In this document: one piece after another, positions 42,782-52,316 of the stretch
Numbering within the stretch: the stretch's first letter is position 1
Layout of the letters: the number at the start of each line of letters is the position of its first letter
Assembly (NCBI GenBank): GCA_964236495.1
Contig: CAXSBR010000003.1
Span: 1-64,000 of the forward strand
Reading direction: 5' to 3'
From: CAXSBR01 sp964236495
GTDB lineage: Bacteria; Actinomycetota; Actinomycetes; Mycobacteriales; Jatrophihabitantaceae
Length of the DNA: 64,000 nucleotides
Notes under the pieces: model-generated
Told to the model about the DNA's origin: nothing
What the model saw: only the letters and a program-made list of their open reading frames with translations
Databases searched by the model: none
Translations under genes and position numbers: made by a program

Positions 42782-45503
42782 CGGCGGCGCGAACGGCGTC
42801 GAAGGCGGCACCAGCCAGGCTCGGGTCGCCGCCCGCACCCTGGGCCAGGTCGGCCTTGCCGCCGCCGCGAGCACCGAGTACCGGCGCGAGTACCGCCGCC
42901 AGCGCGCCAGCGTTGAGTCCCCCGTGCTGGCCGCTTCGATTCACCGCCACGATGAAGTGGGCGCGCCCGTCCACATCGGACACGGCGACCACCACGCCGG
43001 GCTCGCTTTCGGCAAGCCTGCCGCGCACCGCCATCGTCAACCCGCGCAGGTCGTTGCCGCTGACGCCGGCCGGGGCCGCAACGAGCGCCAGCCGGACGCC
43101 GTTGACCACTTCCGCGGCCTGCGCCAGCTCCCCAGCCGAGCTCAGCACCTGCGCCGCGCGTATACGCTCCAACTCCTTCTCCGCCGTCCGCAGCCGGGTA
43201 ACCAAGCCTGCGACCCGGTCGGGCAGCTCCTCGGGGCGAGCCTTGAGCTGATCGGACAGCGCCGTCACCAGAGCACGCTCGGTGGCCAGGAAGCGCAGCG
43301 CCTCGATGCCCACAGAGGCTTCCAAGCGGCGCACGCCCGAACCTACCGAGGACTCCCCCAGCACGCTGATGGCACCGATCTGCGACGCGTGCGCCACGTG
43401 GGTTCCACCGCACAGCTCGCGCGACCAGGCACCGCCGATATCGACCACGCGAACCTCGTCGTCGTAGGTTTCCCCGAACAGCGCCAGAGCACCGATCTCG
43501 CGGGCCTGCTCCAACGGCAGGTAGCGCACCTCGACGGGAAGGTCATGGCGCAGCGCCTGGTTGGAGACTTCCTCGATGTCGGCGCGCACGCGCGCGTCCA
43601 ATCCGGAACCCCAGGCGAAGTCCAGCCTCAGGTAGCCGGGCTTGTTGTACGAACCGCTCTGCAGTGCCGACGGGCCCAAGACCTGCCGCAGGGCCGCGTG
43701 CACGATGTGGGTGCCCGAATGCGCCTGGCGCGCCGATGTCCGCCACTCCGGGTCGACCTCGGCACGAACGGGCTGCCCGACGGTGAGCTCCCCTCGTTCC
43801 ACCGTGGCTCGGTGGGTGATGAGTCCTTTGAGTGGGCGTTGCACGTCGGTGACGCGCAGCAGGGTGCCGTCCTCGCCGCGTAAAACTCCCTCGTCAGCAA
43901 CCTGACCGCCGGACTCGGCGTAGAACGGCGTGCGGTCGAGCACGACCTCCACCGTGTCGCCGGCACTCGCTGCGGGCACGCCCTGGCCGTCGCGCAGAAT
44001 GCCCAGCACGGAGGAGTCGGTAATGAGGTTGGTGTAGGCGAGGAACTCCGTCGGCCCCTGCCCGCGCAGCTCCCGGTAGACCGGGTTGTTCGCGTGTGCG
44101 CTCTTGTTGGCTTTGCTGTCGGCCTTGGCGCGCTGACGCTGCTCGCTCATCAACCGGCGGAAACCGTCCTCGTCGACGCTCAGCCCCTGCTCGGCCGCCA
44201 TCTCGAGGGTGAGATCGATCGGGAAACCATAGGTGTCGTGCAGCTGGAACGCCTTTCTCCCGGACAGCTGGGCAGGCCCGACCGTCTCGGCTGCCGTTGA
44301 ACCGTCCACCTGCTCGGCCCCCGACTTCACCTCGGCGATTGCTGTGTCCAGGATCGCCGTGCCGGCTGCCAGAGTCCGGCGAAAGCTTTCTTCTTCGGCG
44401 TAGGCGATCATCGCGATGCGCTCGAAGTCCGTACCGAGCTCCGGATACGCCGGCGCCATACAGTCGCGGGCGACGGGCAACAGTTCAGGGAGCGCCGGAC
44501 GGTCGTACCCAAGCTGTCGCATCGAGCGCACCGCGCGGCGCAAGATCCGGCGCAGCACGTATCCGCGACCTTCGTTGGAGGGTGTCACGCCGTCACCAAT
44601 GAGCATCAGCGCGGTTCGGGTGTGATCGGCAATGACGCGCAACCGGACGTCCTCGGGAGAAGTCTGGCTGGCGGCATGCCCGGAGTGCTCGCCATATTTT
44701 GTGCCGGTCAGCTCGGCCGCACGGAGAAGAATGGGCGCAGTCTGGTCGATCTCGTACAGGTTGTCCACACCCTGCAGCAGCACCGCCATCCGCTCCATGC
44801 CCATACCGGTGTCGATGTTTTTGGCGGGGAGCTCGCCGAGGATCGCGAAGTCGCTCTTGGACCCGCCGCGGTTGGGCCCGCGCTCGTCCTGCATGAAGAC
44901 GAGATTCCAGAACTCCATGTAGCGGTCCTCGTCGACCGCTGGGCCGCCCTCGCTGCCGTAGTCCGGACCGCGGTCGTAGTAGAGCTCGCTGCAGGGCCCG
45001 CACGGCCCGGGAATGCCCATGGACCAGAAGTTGTCGTCCATTCCCCGGCGCACGATGCGCTCGACAGGCAGCCCGATCTGCCGATGCCAGATGTCGATGG
45101 CTTCCTCGTCGTCGAGGTAGACAGTGGCCCAGATGCGCTCGCCGTCCAGACCGAAGCCGCCGTCGTCGACGGACTTCGTCGACAACTCCCAGGCCAGCCT
45201 GATCGCATCAGCCTTGAAGTAATCGCCGAAGGAGAAGTTGCCGTTCATCTGGAAGAACGTGCCATGCCGGGTGGTTTTGCCGACCTCCTCGATGTCCTGC
45301 GTGCGGATGCACTTCTGCACGCTGGTGGCCCGCTTCCACGGCGCTGCCTGCTGACCGATGAAGTAGGGCACGAACTGCACCATGCCGGCGTTCACGAACA
45401 GCAAATTGGGGTCGTCGAAGGGCAGCGGTGCACTGGGCACGACAGTGTGCCCGTTGCGCTCGAAGTGGCCGAGGAAGCGGCGCTTGATCTCCGCGGTGTC
45501 CAT
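42768..45503 (-). CDS. alaS: Alanyl-tRNA synthetase
   Basis: AlaS charges tRNA-Ala and edits mischarged Ser and Gly. The 911-residue protein has the class II core (R-R-F-L-G-H-F-E-R-N-G-H, R-H-G-T-F-F-Q-M-N-G-N-F-S-F-G-D), the editing domain with H-S-G-T-H-I-V-H-A and C-G-G-T-H-V-A-H-A metal ligands, and the C-terminal C-Ala domain. Length is normal. It is preceded by a 105-base gap without a T-box. Confidence 0.97.
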   Translation of the reverse strand: MDTAEIKRRFLGHFERNGHTVVPSAPLPFDDPNLLFVNAGMVQFVPYFIGQQAAPWKRATSVQKCIRTQDIEEVGKTTRHGTFFQMNGNFSFGDYFKADAIRLAWELSTKSVDDGGFGLDGERIWATVYLDDEEAIDIWHRQIGLPVERIVRRGMDDNFWSMGIPGPCGPCSELYYDRGPDYGSEGGPAVDEDRYMEFWNLVFMQDERGPNRGGSKSDFAILGELPAKNIDTGMGMERMAVLLQGVDNLYEIDQTAPILLRAAELTGTKYGEHSGHAASQTSPEDVRLRVIADHTRTALMLIGDGVTPSNEGRGYVLRRILRRAVRSMRQLGYDRPALPELLPVARDCMAPAYPELGTDFERIAMIAYAEEESFRRTLAAGTAILDTAIAEVKSGAEQVDGSTAAETVGPAQLSGRKAFQLHDTYGFPIDLTLEMAAEQGLSVDEDGFRRLMSEQRQRAKADSKANKSAHANNPVYRELRGQGPTEFLAYTNLITDSSVLGILRDGQGVPAASAGDTVEVVLDRTPFYAESGGQVADEGVLRGEDGTLLRVTDVQRPLKGLITHRATVERGELTVGQPVRAEVDPEWRTSARQAHSGTHIVHAALRQVLGPSALQSGSYNKPGYLRLDFAWGSGLDARVRADIEEVSNQALRHDLPVEVRYLPLEQAREIGALALFGETYDDEVRVVDIGGAWSRELCGGTHVAHASQIGAISVLGESSVGSGVRRLEASVGIEALRFLATERALVTALSDQLKARPEELPDRVAGLVTRLRTAEKELERIRAAQVLSSAGELAQAAEVVNGVRLALVAAPAGVSGNDLRGLTMAVRGRLAESEPGVVVAVSDVDGRAHFIVAVNRSGQHGGLNAGALAAVLAPVLGARGGGKADLAQGAGGDPSLAGAAFDAVRAAVAQR

Positions 45504-45608
45504 GACGTCAGCTCGCGATCTTGTCCGGTCGTGCGGTGTGGGTGAACAGGCGCAGCTCGCCTGAGGATCAGCGAAGGCGTGCAGGCGGGCGCGTCGCCGT
45601 TGGCGAGA

Positions 45609-47048
45609 TTACCGGGTATCGCCCCGTGGGCCGCCCGGTTTAGCAGGCCCGGCGTCGTCCTGACCGGCTCGCGAGCCGGCCGGCACGCCACGCACGATGC
45701 CCCGCAGCGCTTCAGCCCGTTCTGCTACCGCCCGTTCGGCACCCCGTCCGGACGGGCGGTAGTAGCGGCGGTCCGCGATCTGCTCCGGTGGGTACTGCTG
45801 ACGCACGACGCCCGCTGGATCGTCGTGCGGGTAGCGGTAGGTCTGGTTGTGGCCGAGTCTGGCCGCACCCGCGTAGTGGCCGTCGCGCAGATGAGCCGGG
45901 ACCGATCCGGCCGCACCGGCCTTCACGTCGCTCAGCGCCTCGTCGATGGCGATCAGCACGGCGTTGGACTTCGGCGCGAGCGTCAGATGGATGGTTGCCT
46001 GGGCGAGGTTTATCCGCGCCTCGGGCATGCCGATCAGCTGTACCGCCTGTGCCGCGGCGGTGGCAGCTAGCAGCGCGGTCGGATCGGCCAGGCCGATGTC
46101 TTCCGACGCGTGCACCACGAGCCGGCGGGCGATGAATCGCGCGTCCTCGCCCGCGGTGATCATGCGCGCAAGATAGTGCAGGGCGGCGTCGACGTCCGAG
46201 CCTCGGATCGACTTGATGAACGCGCTGATGACGTCGTAATGCTGGTCGCCGTCGCGGTCGTAGCGCAGCGCCGCCTGGTCCACCGCCTGCTCGGCGGTAG
46301 CCAGATCGATCGTGTCGGCGCCCGCTGCCGTAGCGCTACCAGCCGCGGCCTCCAGAGCGGTCAATGCCCGGCGAGCGTCGCCCTGCGCCAGACGGACGAG
46401 GTGCTCGCGGGCGTCACGCGCCAGGGCCACGGCGCCGTTGAGTCCGCGTTGGTCGGCCACCGCCCGATCGACCAGGGTGGCGATGTCGTCGTCGGTCAGC
46501 GAATTGAGCGTCAGAAGCAGGCTTCGCGAGAGCAGCGGCGAGACGATCGAGAAGAACGGATTCTCTGTTGTTGCGGCGACAAGTGTGATCGTGCGTGCCT
46601 CCACCGCGGCCAGCAGTGAGTCCTGCTGGGTCTTGGAGAAGCGGTGGATCTCATCGAGGAACAGCACCGTCTGCCGGCCCGAGTAAGGCAGGTCCCGTCG
46701 GGCCTGTTCGATGACCGCACGCACCTCCTTCACACCGGCGTTGAGGGCCGACATCGAGACCAGCCGCCGGCGCCCGGACGCCGACACGATCGACGCGATG
46801 GACGTTTTTCCTGTACCTGGTGGGCCGAACAGGATCAGCGACATCGGCGCGTCGCCCTCCACCAGGCGACGCAGCGGCGAACCGGCCGCGAGTAGGTGCT
46901 GCTGGCCGACGACTTCCCCCAGCGTGGTCGGTCGCATCCTGGCCGCCAGCGGCGCGCCCGGGTCGTGGGCTGAGCCGCGGTCGGGCTCGCCGCCCCCGCC
47001 AGTGCCTGCCAGGTCGGTCTGGACATCGAACAACGACGGCCCACTCAC
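45609..47048 (-). CDS. rarA: Replication-associated recombination protein A (AAA+ ATPase)
   Basis: RarA/MgsA acts at stalled forks and interacts with SSB. With GTG at 47046-47048 the protein has about 479 residues: a short N-terminal region, L-A-A-R-M-R-P-T-T-L, Walker A G-P-P-G-T-G-K-T-S, Walker B L-F-L-D-E-I-H-R-F, sensor 1 A-A-T-T-E-N-P, and the C-terminal tetramerisation part with S-F-I-K-S-I-R-G-S-D-V-like A-F-I-K-S. A 40-residue Ala/Gly/Arg tail is extra. The start overlaps the ligase stop (GTGA). Confidence 0.94.
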   Translation of the reverse strand: MSGPSLFDVQTDLAGTGGGGEPDRGSAHDPGAPLAARMRPTTLGEVVGQQHLLAAGSPLRRLVEGDAPMSLILFGPPGTGKTSIASIVSASGRRRLVSMSALNAGVKEVRAVIEQARRDLPYSGRQTVLFLDEIHRFSKTQQDSLLAAVEARTITLVAATTENPFFSIVSPLLSRSLLLTLNSLTDDDIATLVDRAVADQRGLNGAVALARDAREHLVRLAQGDARRALTALEAAAGSATAAGADTIDLATAEQAVDQAALRYDRDGDQHYDVISAFIKSIRGSDVDAALHYLARMITAGEDARFIARRLVVHASEDIGLADPTALLAATAAAQAVQLIGMPEARINLAQATIHLTLAPKSNAVLIAIDEALSDVKAGAAGSVPAHLRDGHYAGAARLGHNQTYRYPHDDPAGVVRQQYPPEQIADRRYYRPSGRGAERAVAERAEALRGIVRGVPAGSRAGQDDAGPAKPGGPRGDTR

Positions 47049-48598
47049 CCGACGACACCTCCCACGGCCCGCACGGTTTCCAGAGTGTCGGCTTCGGCCG
47101 CGGTCTTGTCGTCGCGATAGCGAAGCACTCGAGCGAAGCGCAGAGTCAGGCCGCCGGGATAACGCGTGGAGCGCTGAAGGCCGTCGAACGCGATTTCCAC
47201 TACCTGTTCGGGGCGTATCTTGACCACCCAGGTGCTGTCCACCACAGGCTGCAGCGCCAGCTCGGTGAAGCGCTGGGTCTGCCACGCCAGGATCTCGTCA
47301 GTCATTCCCTTGAAAGTCTTGCCGAGCATCACGAAGCCGCCGGTGTCGGAGTCACGAGCACCTAGGTGGATGTTGGACAGCAGGCCTTGCCGCCGGCCAC
47401 TTCCCCACTCCACCGCCAGCACTACCAGGTCCAGGGTGTGCCGCGGCTTGACCTTGATCCAGCCGGCGCCGCGGCGGCCTGCTTCGTAGGGCGCGTCCAG
47501 TGCCTTGACCACGACGCCCTCATGACCGGCGGCCACGCAGGCGTCGAAGTGCCGCTGCGCGGTGTCGGTGTCCGCGGTGATCACTCGCGACACCCGGTTG
47601 GCCGGCGGGAGAACAGCGTCGAGCCGGCTCAATCGGTCAGCCAACGGCAGGTCCAGCAGGAGGTCGTCACCGAGTGCGAGCGCGTCGAAGAAGAACACGG
47701 ACAGGGCGGCGGCCGTCTCGTTGCTTGTTGGTACTGCGCCGGGGGAAGTAGCCGTCCGCGACGCCGTGTCCTGGAATGCTCGTGGCCGGCCGTCCGAGCC
47801 CAGTGCTATCACTTCCCCGTCGAGGATGGCCCGATCGACAGGCAGGCTGCGAACGGCGGCCACCACTTCGGGCAGCCGGCCGGTGACGTCGTCCAGACTG
47901 CGGGTGAACAGGCGCACGTCGGTGCCGGCGCGGTGTGCCTGGATACGGATGCCGTCGATCTTGACGTCGACTGCAATCTCGGTGCCGACACCGATCTTGG
48001 CGCAGGCGGCTCCCACATCGGGGGCACTCGAGGCCAGCATCGGGCGCACCGCCCGGCCGACCTGGAGGTCGAACTCGGCTACACCGTGCGAGCCATGCGT
48101 CAGCGCAGCTACCGCGACGGGACCACTGCCACCGGCCAGCATGACAGCCCGCCGCACCTGACTCAGCGGCACGTCGGCCGCGACCGCCACCGCGTCCACC
48201 ATCGCCGAATCCAGCGCGCCCTGCCGGATATCACCGCCGATCAACCGGCGCAAGAAGTTCTGCTCCTGCTCCGTAGCGGCCGCGAACAGCGCCGCCACTG
48301 CTGCCGAGCGGGCAACGCCCGAACCAGGACCGGCGAGCTCGCTGATCATCTCCAGGCGGCTGTCGACGTCGGCCACCGACAACGACGGCGCAGTGGCTGG
48401 ATTGGTCATGGCGCGCAGCGCTGCCGAGCCGATCCCGGTGCGGCGTTGGCGCAGCTCGCCGGCGAGGTAGGCCGCCACGATCGGGATGTCGTCTCCGGTG
48501 GCGTTGCGCAGCAGCGTCACCAGCGCGTCGCGTTTGGCCAGCCGCGAGCGCGTAGCAGCGACGGCCTGCGACGTGGCGACGACCTCGGCAAGCAGCAT
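47045..48598 (-). CDS. ATP-dependent DNA ligase (LigB type)
   Basis: The 517-residue enzyme has an N-terminal DNA-binding domain, the nucleotidyl-transfer motif V-D-V-K-I-D-G-I-R with the active lysine, motif III F-F-F-D-A-L, motif IV E-G-V-V-V-K-A and motif V W-I-K-V-K-P. It resembles mycobacterial LigB (Rv3062), an accessory ligase besides NAD-dependent LigA. ATG at 48596-48598 is the family start. Overlap with rarA suggests joint expression of two repair genes. It is divergent from the kinase gene on plus. Confidence 0.9.
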   Translation of the reverse strand: MLLAEVVATSQAVAATRSRLAKRDALVTLLRNATGDDIPIVAAYLAGELRQRRTGIGSAALRAMTNPATAPSLSVADVDSRLEMISELAGPGSGVARSAAVAALFAAATEQEQNFLRRLIGGDIRQGALDSAMVDAVAVAADVPLSQVRRAVMLAGGSGPVAVAALTHGSHGVAEFDLQVGRAVRPMLASSAPDVGAACAKIGVGTEIAVDVKIDGIRIQAHRAGTDVRLFTRSLDDVTGRLPEVVAAVRSLPVDRAILDGEVIALGSDGRPRAFQDTASRTATSPGAVPTSNETAAALSVFFFDALALGDDLLLDLPLADRLSRLDAVLPPANRVSRVITADTDTAQRHFDACVAAGHEGVVVKALDAPYEAGRRGAGWIKVKPRHTLDLVVLAVEWGSGRRQGLLSNIHLGARDSDTGGFVMLGKTFKGMTDEILAWQTQRFTELALQPVVDSTWVVKIRPEQVVEIAFDGLQRSTRYPGGLTLRFARVLRYRDDKTAAEADTLETVRAVGGVVG

Positions 48599-48785
48599 GG
48601 CGTCATTCTTACCTGCGCCTACGACAGAACTGCCCCCGCCAGAACCGGCCGACCCGTGCGGCCGCCTTGAACCAGTGCAGCGTTCGCCACCGCCTATATG
48701 GCCAACACTGCACTCGTCGCCCACGGACCGACCGCGCATCCACTCTTCACCGTTGTTCCGGCATGGACGGACGAAGATCGGTCCT

Positions 48786-49370
48786 CTGGCGACGCTGTTT
48801 CTCATCGTCGGTCTTGCTGGGGCGGGCAAGACGACCCGGGCCATGCAACTGGCCACTGAGCACGCCGCGCTTCGCCTGACTCCGGATGAATGGATGATCC
48901 CGCTGTTCGGCGAGCCTGAAGCGGGTGGACGGCGAGACGTTCTGGAAGGACTGCTGATCGGGCTTGCGTTAGAAGCACTTGGGTTGGACAAGAGCGTTGT
49001 TCTCGACTTCGGGCTGTGGGGGCGCAATGAGCGGTCGGCGCTGCGTTGGCTTGCCAACTCGGTCGGCGCATCGAGCCAGGTGGTATACGTCGCAGTGGAT
49101 CGCGCCACTCAACTCGACCGCATCCGTAGCCGTTGGACCCGCACTCCGGGGCAAACGTTTCCCATGTCCGAGACGGACGTGGACCGGTGGCGAGCCCAGT
49201 TCGAAGTGCCAGACGCAGCCGAGCTGGCCTCAGCGTCGCCGCCACGCCCTCTACGGGCTCCGCTCCTCCCTCCTTCGTCGGTCGATGCTCACCCGCCGCC
49301 ACCGCCGGCGGGATGGCACAGCTGGCAGGACTGGGCCGCTGATCGATGGCCCCGGCGACCGCCTGACTGA
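48786..49370 (+). CDS. P-loop kinase of unknown substrate, interrupted by an in-frame repeat
   Basis: The 194-residue protein has Walker A I-V-G-L-A-G-A-G-K-T-T near the N-terminus, L-T-P-D-E-W-M-I-P-L-F-G, V-V-L-D-F-G-L-W and C-terminal P-P-P-A-G-W-H-S-W-Q-D-W-A. This is a zeta-toxin/APH-like AAA kinase family common in actinobacteria as a single gene. No ATG, GTG or TTG fits the family start; CTG at 48786 (L-A-T-L-F-L-I-V-G) is at the right place. Between E-V-P-D-A-A-E-L-A and P-P-P-P-A-G about 20 extra residues derive from the 54-bp repeat found in nusB. Substrate unknown. Confidence 0.75.
   Translation: MATLFLIVGLAGAGKTTRAMQLATEHAALRLTPDEWMIPLFGEPEAGGRRDVLEGLLIGLALEALGLDKSVVLDFGLWGRNERSALRWLANSVGASSQVVYVAVDRATQLDRIRSRWTRTPGQTFPMSETDVDRWRAQFEVPDAAELASASPPRPLRAPLLPPSSVDAHPPPPPAGWHSWQDWAADRWPRRPPD
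49256..49298. repeat. Diverged copy of the nusB 54-bp repeat inside the kinase gene
   Basis: GGGCTCCGCTCCTCC...CTTCGTC...TCGATGCTCACCCG matches the nusB units (closest to the unit at 33655) at roughly 38 of 43 positions, in the same plus-strand orientation. As nusB is on minus and this gene is on plus, the element is read in opposite directions in the two proteins yet is open in both. It falls in a linker of the kinase family. Confidence 0.8.
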
Positions 49371-49453
49371 CGTCGCCACCTTCGAAGTCGACGTCTATGC
49401 CTCCATCGGAACAGAGATGCCTGAGCCTGGCTCTGATCTGCTTGGATAGTTTG

Positions 49454-49933
49454 ATGCTGCGGATTGCCTTCCACGAGCCGCGGATCCCCGGAAACACGGG
49501 CAGCGCGATCCGCACGTCGGCGGCGACGGGTTTCGAACTGCACCTCATCGACCCGCTGTTCGACCTCTCCGATGCCAAGCTGCGCCGAGCCGGCCTGGAC
49601 TACCACGACCTGGCCTCGGTGACCGTGCACACCGATCTCGCCGCCGCCTGGGCGGCGTTGCTACCGGCCCGGGTCTTTGCGTTCACCACCCACGCAACCA
49701 CGATCTACACCGACATCCAATATGGAGAGGGTGACGTGCTGTTGTTCGGACCTGAGCCGACCGGCCTGGCCGCCGACGTTCTGGCTGACGAGCACATAAC
49801 CGAGCAGGTGCGCATCCCGATGTTGCCGGCGCGCCGCTCACTGAACCTGTCCAACGCAGCCGCCATCGCCGCCTACGAGGCGTGGCGCCAGCTCGGCTTC
49901 GGCACAGGGAGAGGACGACTAAGTCAGCCCTAG
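49454..49933 (+). CDS. trmL: tRNA (cytidine(34)-2'-O)-methyltransferase TrmL
   Basis: TrmL methylates the wobble ribose of tRNA-Leu. The 159-residue SPOUT protein begins M-L-R-I-A-F-H-E-P-R-I-P-G-N-T-G-S and has L-L-F-G-P-E-P-T-G-L and the knot motif R-S-L-N-L-S-N-A-A-A. ATG at 49454 is the family start; a TTG lies one codon before. It follows the kinase gene by 83 bases on plus and its stop overlaps the stop of a gene on minus. Confidence 0.93.
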   Translation: MLRIAFHEPRIPGNTGSAIRTSAATGFELHLIDPLFDLSDAKLRRAGLDYHDLASVTVHTDLAAAWAALLPARVFAFTTHATTIYTDIQYGEGDVLLFGPEPTGLAADVLADEHITEQVRIPMLPARRSLNLSNAAAIAAYEAWRQLGFGTGRGRLSQP

Positions 49934-50472
49934 CTCCGAGCTTGCCGGCCGAATCGGGAAACGCTGCCGGCCAATCGAAGCTCGGTCTCGGCACTCAACG
50001 CGCCGCGGTCCAGCCACACCGATGCCAGCGCGGCCCGGAAGGGTGCTGACGACGCCGCGTTGCTCAGGATGTCGTCGACCAGCAAGTCACCGTGCCGGTG
50101 GATCAGCTCTTCCAGCGGACCTACGCCTACCGCGAGAAACTTGGCCGGGGACGAGGCGGCTCCGGCCAGCGCCACGAGCAGGGCGACGGTGGCCGGCCCG
50201 CCGTTGTCGACGGCATCATCGACCGCATTGCGGCCACGCTGGGCGGCACTACGTTCACCGCCCTCGACGGCCTTGCCTTCGACACGGCTACCCCTGGACA
50301 ACCGGTGGTAATCCCACTATCCGGTGACTACCTCGATGACGGGGTAATCATCCTCATCGGCACAGTTGTCAAGGCCGTCACCGCTGGTCAGGGTCCACAA
50401 CGCTTGCTCGTCGGAACCTGCGAATTCCACAAAGGCCGCGGTGTACTGATCGGTGAGTTGCTCGTCGTCCAC
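49930..50472 (-). pseudogene. Degenerate small protein gene with in-frame amber codon (DUF6869-like?)
   Basis: A GTG five bases after the aspS stop opens a frame of 51 codons (starting V-D-D-E-Q-L-T-D-Q-Y) that ends at TAG 50319-50317. The same frame then stays open to 49930, with a C-terminal part that looks like a compact helical domain: F-L-A-V-G-V-G-P-L-E-E-L-I-H-R-H-G and F-R-A-A-L-A-S-V-W. That arrangement resembles proteins I associate with DUF6869. The middle (about 50316-50210) has poor coding character. It may be one gene broken by a stop, or two small genes. Its stop overlaps that of trmL. Confidence 0.45.
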
Positions 50473-50477
50473 GGCTT

Positions 50478-52253
50478 CTACTTCATGTCCTTCGTGTCCT
50501 CGGGCTTGAAGTCGATCCCTGCCTCCGCACGCTGGGTGGGCGTGATCTCGGCCGGCGCGGACGTCAACGGGTCGTAACCGCCACCGGTCTTGGGAAACGC
50601 GATGACATCGCGGATCGAATCGGTGCCCGACAGCAGCGCGCAGATCCGGTCCCACCCCAAGGCGATTCCACCGTGCGGGGGCGCTCCGAAGGCGAACGCG
50701 TCGAGCAGGAAGCCGAACTTCTCCTGCGCTTCCTGCTGACTCAGGCCCATAACCGCGAACACCCGTTCCTGCACGTCGCGGCGGTGGATACGGATCGAGC
50801 CGCCACCGATCTCGTTGCCGTTGCAGACGATGTCGTAGGCGTACGCCAACGCGGATCCGGGGTCGGTGTCGAAGGTGTCCATGAACTCGGGCTTGGGTGA
50901 GGTGAAAGCATGATGCACGGCCGTCCACGCACCGTCGCCCACAGCGACGTCACCGGCCGCGACAGCGTCCGATGCAGGCTCGAACAGGGGCGCATCGACG
51001 ATCCAGACGAACTTCCACGCCGAAGAGTCGATCAGGTTCAGCCGCCTGCCGACCTCCACGCGGGCAGCACCCAGCAGCGCCCGCGACGAGGTCACCGCAC
51101 CCGCGCCGAAGAACACGCAGTCTCCAGGTTGGGCGCCGACGTGCGCAGCCAGGCCGGCGCGTTCGGCGTCGGAGATGTTCTTGGCCACCGGCCCGGACAG
51201 CTCGCCGTCCTCACCGATCAAGACGTAAGCAAGCCCGCGCGCGCCGCGTTGCTTGGCCCACTCCTGCCAGGCATCAAGCTGCCGCCGCGGCTGGGCCGCA
51301 CCGCCGGCCATGACGACCGCGCCGACGTAGGGAGCCTGGAACACCCGAAACGGCGTGTCCTGGAAGTAGTCGGTGCACTCGACCAGCTCCAGGTCCAGCC
51401 GCAGATCGGGCTTGTCCGACCCATAGCGGCGCATCGCTTCGGCATAGGTCATCCGCGAGATAGGCGTAGGCACGTCGACACCGATAGTGGCCCAGACTGC
51501 CGTGAGCACCTGCTCGCCCAGAGCGATGATGTCGTCCTGGTCGATGAAGCTCATCTCGATGTCGAGCTGAGTGAATTCGGGCTGACGGTCGGCGCGGAAG
51601 TCCTCGTCCCGATAACAGCGTGCGATCTGGAAGTAGCGCTCCATGCCCGCCACCATCAACAGCTGCTTGAACAGCTGCGGCGACTGGGGCAGGGCATACC
51701 AGCTGCCCGGCCGCAGTCGTGCGGGCACAAGAAAGTCACGGGCACCCTCGGGCGTGGACCGGGTCAGCGTCGGCGTCTCGATCTCGACGAAGTCCTGTGC
51801 CAGCAGCGCGTTCCGCGCGGCAGCATTGACCTGCGACCGCAGCCTAATCGCGCGAGCTGGGCCTTCACGGCGCAGGTCTAGGTAGCGGTACTTGAGCCGG
51901 GCCTCCTCCCCCACGGTGGACTGCTCGTCCAGCGGGAACGGCAAGGCTGCTGACGGGTTCAGCACCGTCAACGATGTCGCGTCGACCTCTATCTCACCCG
52001 TCGCGACTCCTGGGTTGGCGTTGCCTGCCGGACGCAGGCGCACGTCGCCCACCACCGAAACGCACCACTCCGCGCGCAGATCGTGCGCGACGGCGTCTTC
52101 GCGGATGACGACCTGAACCGTGCCCGAGGCGTCGCGCAGGTCGATGAACGCCACGCCGCCGTGGTCGCGGCGACGCGCCACCCAGCCGGCCAGCGTGACG
52201 GTGCTGCCAGCGTCCGTCGCGCGCAGCGAACCAGCCTGACGTGTGCGTATCAC
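50478..52253 (-). CDS. aspS: Aspartyl-tRNA synthetase
   Basis: AspS charges tRNA-Asp, or Asp/Asn in organisms with GatCAB. The 591-residue bacterial-type enzyme has an OB-fold anticodon domain (V-T-L-A-G-W-V-A-R-R-R-D-H-G-G-V), class II motif 2 C-Y-R-D-E-D-F-R-A-D-R-Q-P-E-F-T-Q-L-D, the GAD insertion domain and motif 3 G-I-A-L-G-W-D-R-I. It is downstream of the TIR gene; in relatives hisS and aspS are close. Confidence 0.97.
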   Translation of the reverse strand: MIRTRQAGSLRATDAGSTVTLAGWVARRRDHGGVAFIDLRDASGTVQVVIREDAVAHDLRAEWCVSVVGDVRLRPAGNANPGVATGEIEVDATSLTVLNPSAALPFPLDEQSTVGEEARLKYRYLDLRREGPARAIRLRSQVNAAARNALLAQDFVEIETPTLTRSTPEGARDFLVPARLRPGSWYALPQSPQLFKQLLMVAGMERYFQIARCYRDEDFRADRQPEFTQLDIEMSFIDQDDIIALGEQVLTAVWATIGVDVPTPISRMTYAEAMRRYGSDKPDLRLDLELVECTDYFQDTPFRVFQAPYVGAVVMAGGAAQPRRQLDAWQEWAKQRGARGLAYVLIGEDGELSGPVAKNISDAERAGLAAHVGAQPGDCVFFGAGAVTSSRALLGAARVEVGRRLNLIDSSAWKFVWIVDAPLFEPASDAVAAGDVAVGDGAWTAVHHAFTSPKPEFMDTFDTDPGSALAYAYDIVCNGNEIGGGSIRIHRRDVQERVFAVMGLSQQEAQEKFGFLLDAFAFGAPPHGGIALGWDRICALLSGTDSIRDVIAFPKTGGGYDPLTSAPAEITPTQRAEAGIDFKPEDTKDMK

Positions 52254-52316
52254 TAGTCTCTGTTCTCCTTGAACCTATGTTCGGAATCGCGGGTTGGTGT
52301 CACGCTAGCTGCATCC

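Noticed and set aside
45504..45608. T-box or other leader before alaS, aspS, hisS or pheS
   Set aside because: Gaps are short and contain no T-box sequence or specifier hairpin that I can find.
45660..47285. Longer N-terminus for RarA starting near 47285
   Set aside because: The extra 79 residues are antisense-like translation through the ligase gene; the GTG overlapping the ligase stop gives the family start.
50092..50577. Plus-strand frame with a protein-like segment (T-A-L-D-G-L-A-F-D) opposite the broken small gene
   Set aside because: It continues into the antisense of aspS, has lower GC at third positions than real genes here and matches no family I recognise.
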